Assembly (NCBI GenBank): GCA_943331195.2
Contig: CALQKQ020000207.1
Coordinates: forward strand, 1-6,758
DNA from: Akkermansia muciniphila
GTDB taxonomy: Bacteria; Verrucomicrobiota; Verrucomicrobiia; Verrucomicrobiales; V1-33
Direction: 5' to 3'
DNA: 6,758 bases
Shown: piece after piece, positions 6,656-6,758 of the stretch
Layout: the number at the start of each line of letters is the position of its first letter
Numbering within the stretch: the first letter of the stretch is position 1
The notes under the pieces: model-generated
Database searches by the model: none
What the model saw: the letters and a program-made list of their open reading frames with translations, nothing else
Told to the model about the DNA's origin: nothing
Translations under genes and position numbers: made by a program

Positions 6656-6758
6656 GCCCCAAAACGCAGGAACATCACCCCCAACGCAAGGGAAGATCCA
6701 TCCCCCCTTCCATCCTCCCCCCGCGCGGCGGCCCACCTGCCCGCCGCCGCGCTCTTCT
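6656..6758 (-). other. Region upstream of aguB (partial)
   Basis: These 103 bp run to the window edge with no gene supported. Read on the minus strand, the leader is G-rich, with runs of six, six, five and four G (complements of 6717-6722, 6702-6707, 6678-6682 and 6657-6660), including AGGATGGAAGG, which loosely resembles the minus-strand form of the 310-363 repeat. The runs are too far apart for the standard quadruplex pattern. A promoter for aguBA would be expected here or just beyond the edge, but no clear -35/-10 pair is visible. Confidence 0.45.
6723..6752. repeat. Perfect 10-bp GC-rich inverted repeat
   Basis: The left arm GCGCGGCGGC (6723-6732) and right arm GCCGCCGCGC (6743-6752) pair perfectly around a 10-base loop (6733-6742). 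On the + strand it is followed by TCTTCT at the window edge, too poor a T-tract for a standard intrinsic terminator, and no + strand gene ends before it. On the minus strand it lies 67 bp upstream of the aguB start, where it could be a leader hairpin or the end of the preceding gene. Trinucleotide-like GCC repetition may also produce such a palindrome by chance in GC-rich DNA. Confidence 0.7.

Noticed and set aside
5753..6758. CRISPR array, tRNA or insertion-sequence remnants anywhere in the window
   Set aside because: I saw no spaced direct repeats, cloverleaf-like segment, transposase motif or terminal repeats with target duplications; apart from the 9-mer array and the edge palindrome, repetition is from codon bias.

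Overview
The window is GC-rich bacterial DNA with tightly packed genes. It holds the 3' end of one gene and five complete genes. The family make-up (a metabolite:H+ symporter-like MFS carrier, a MOSC protein of the 'SPEHNYFGHHG' type, a YdeP-like molybdopterin oxidoreductase, and an aguBA pair), the lack of clear Shine-Dalgarno sequences, and a heavily C-rich + strand would fit a Verrucomicrobiota-like organism. That placement is a tentative inference; no rRNA or other phylogenetic marker is present.

Layout. Bases 2-133 (+) are the C-terminal tail of a type I restriction enzyme R subunit (HsdR). A 226-bp intergenic region follows. Its last 50 bases are a tandem array of a TCCCATCCT-like 9-mer that runs straight into the ATG of an MFS transporter (360-1754, +). 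The transporter converges, with a 10-bp gap, on a block of four minus-strand genes. In transcription order these are an N-carbamoylputrescine amidase (aguB-like, 6655-5753), an agmatine deiminase (aguA-like, 5728-4655), a YdeP/FdhF-type molybdopterin oxidoreductase (4564-2273) and a MOSC-domain protein (2223-1765). The gaps are 24, 90 and 49 bp, so one operon, or two (aguBA and ydeP-like-MOSC), are both possible. A perfect 10-bp GC-rich inverted repeat lies 67 bp upstream of aguB at the window edge.

Function. AguA and AguB together convert agmatine to N-carbamoylputrescine and then to putrescine, CO2 and ammonia. This is the second half of the arginine-decarboxylase route to polyamines. The ydeP-like gene and the MOSC gene both concern the molybdenum cofactor and probably work together, but the substrate is unknown. 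The MFS carrier's substrate is also unknown.

I see no wholly new system. The points most worth following are the YdeP-like/MOSC pair, the start-codon-proximal 9-mer array (a potential G-quadruplex on the minus strand), the strand-wide C>G skew that the HsdR tail does not share, and long G runs inside the minus-strand genes.
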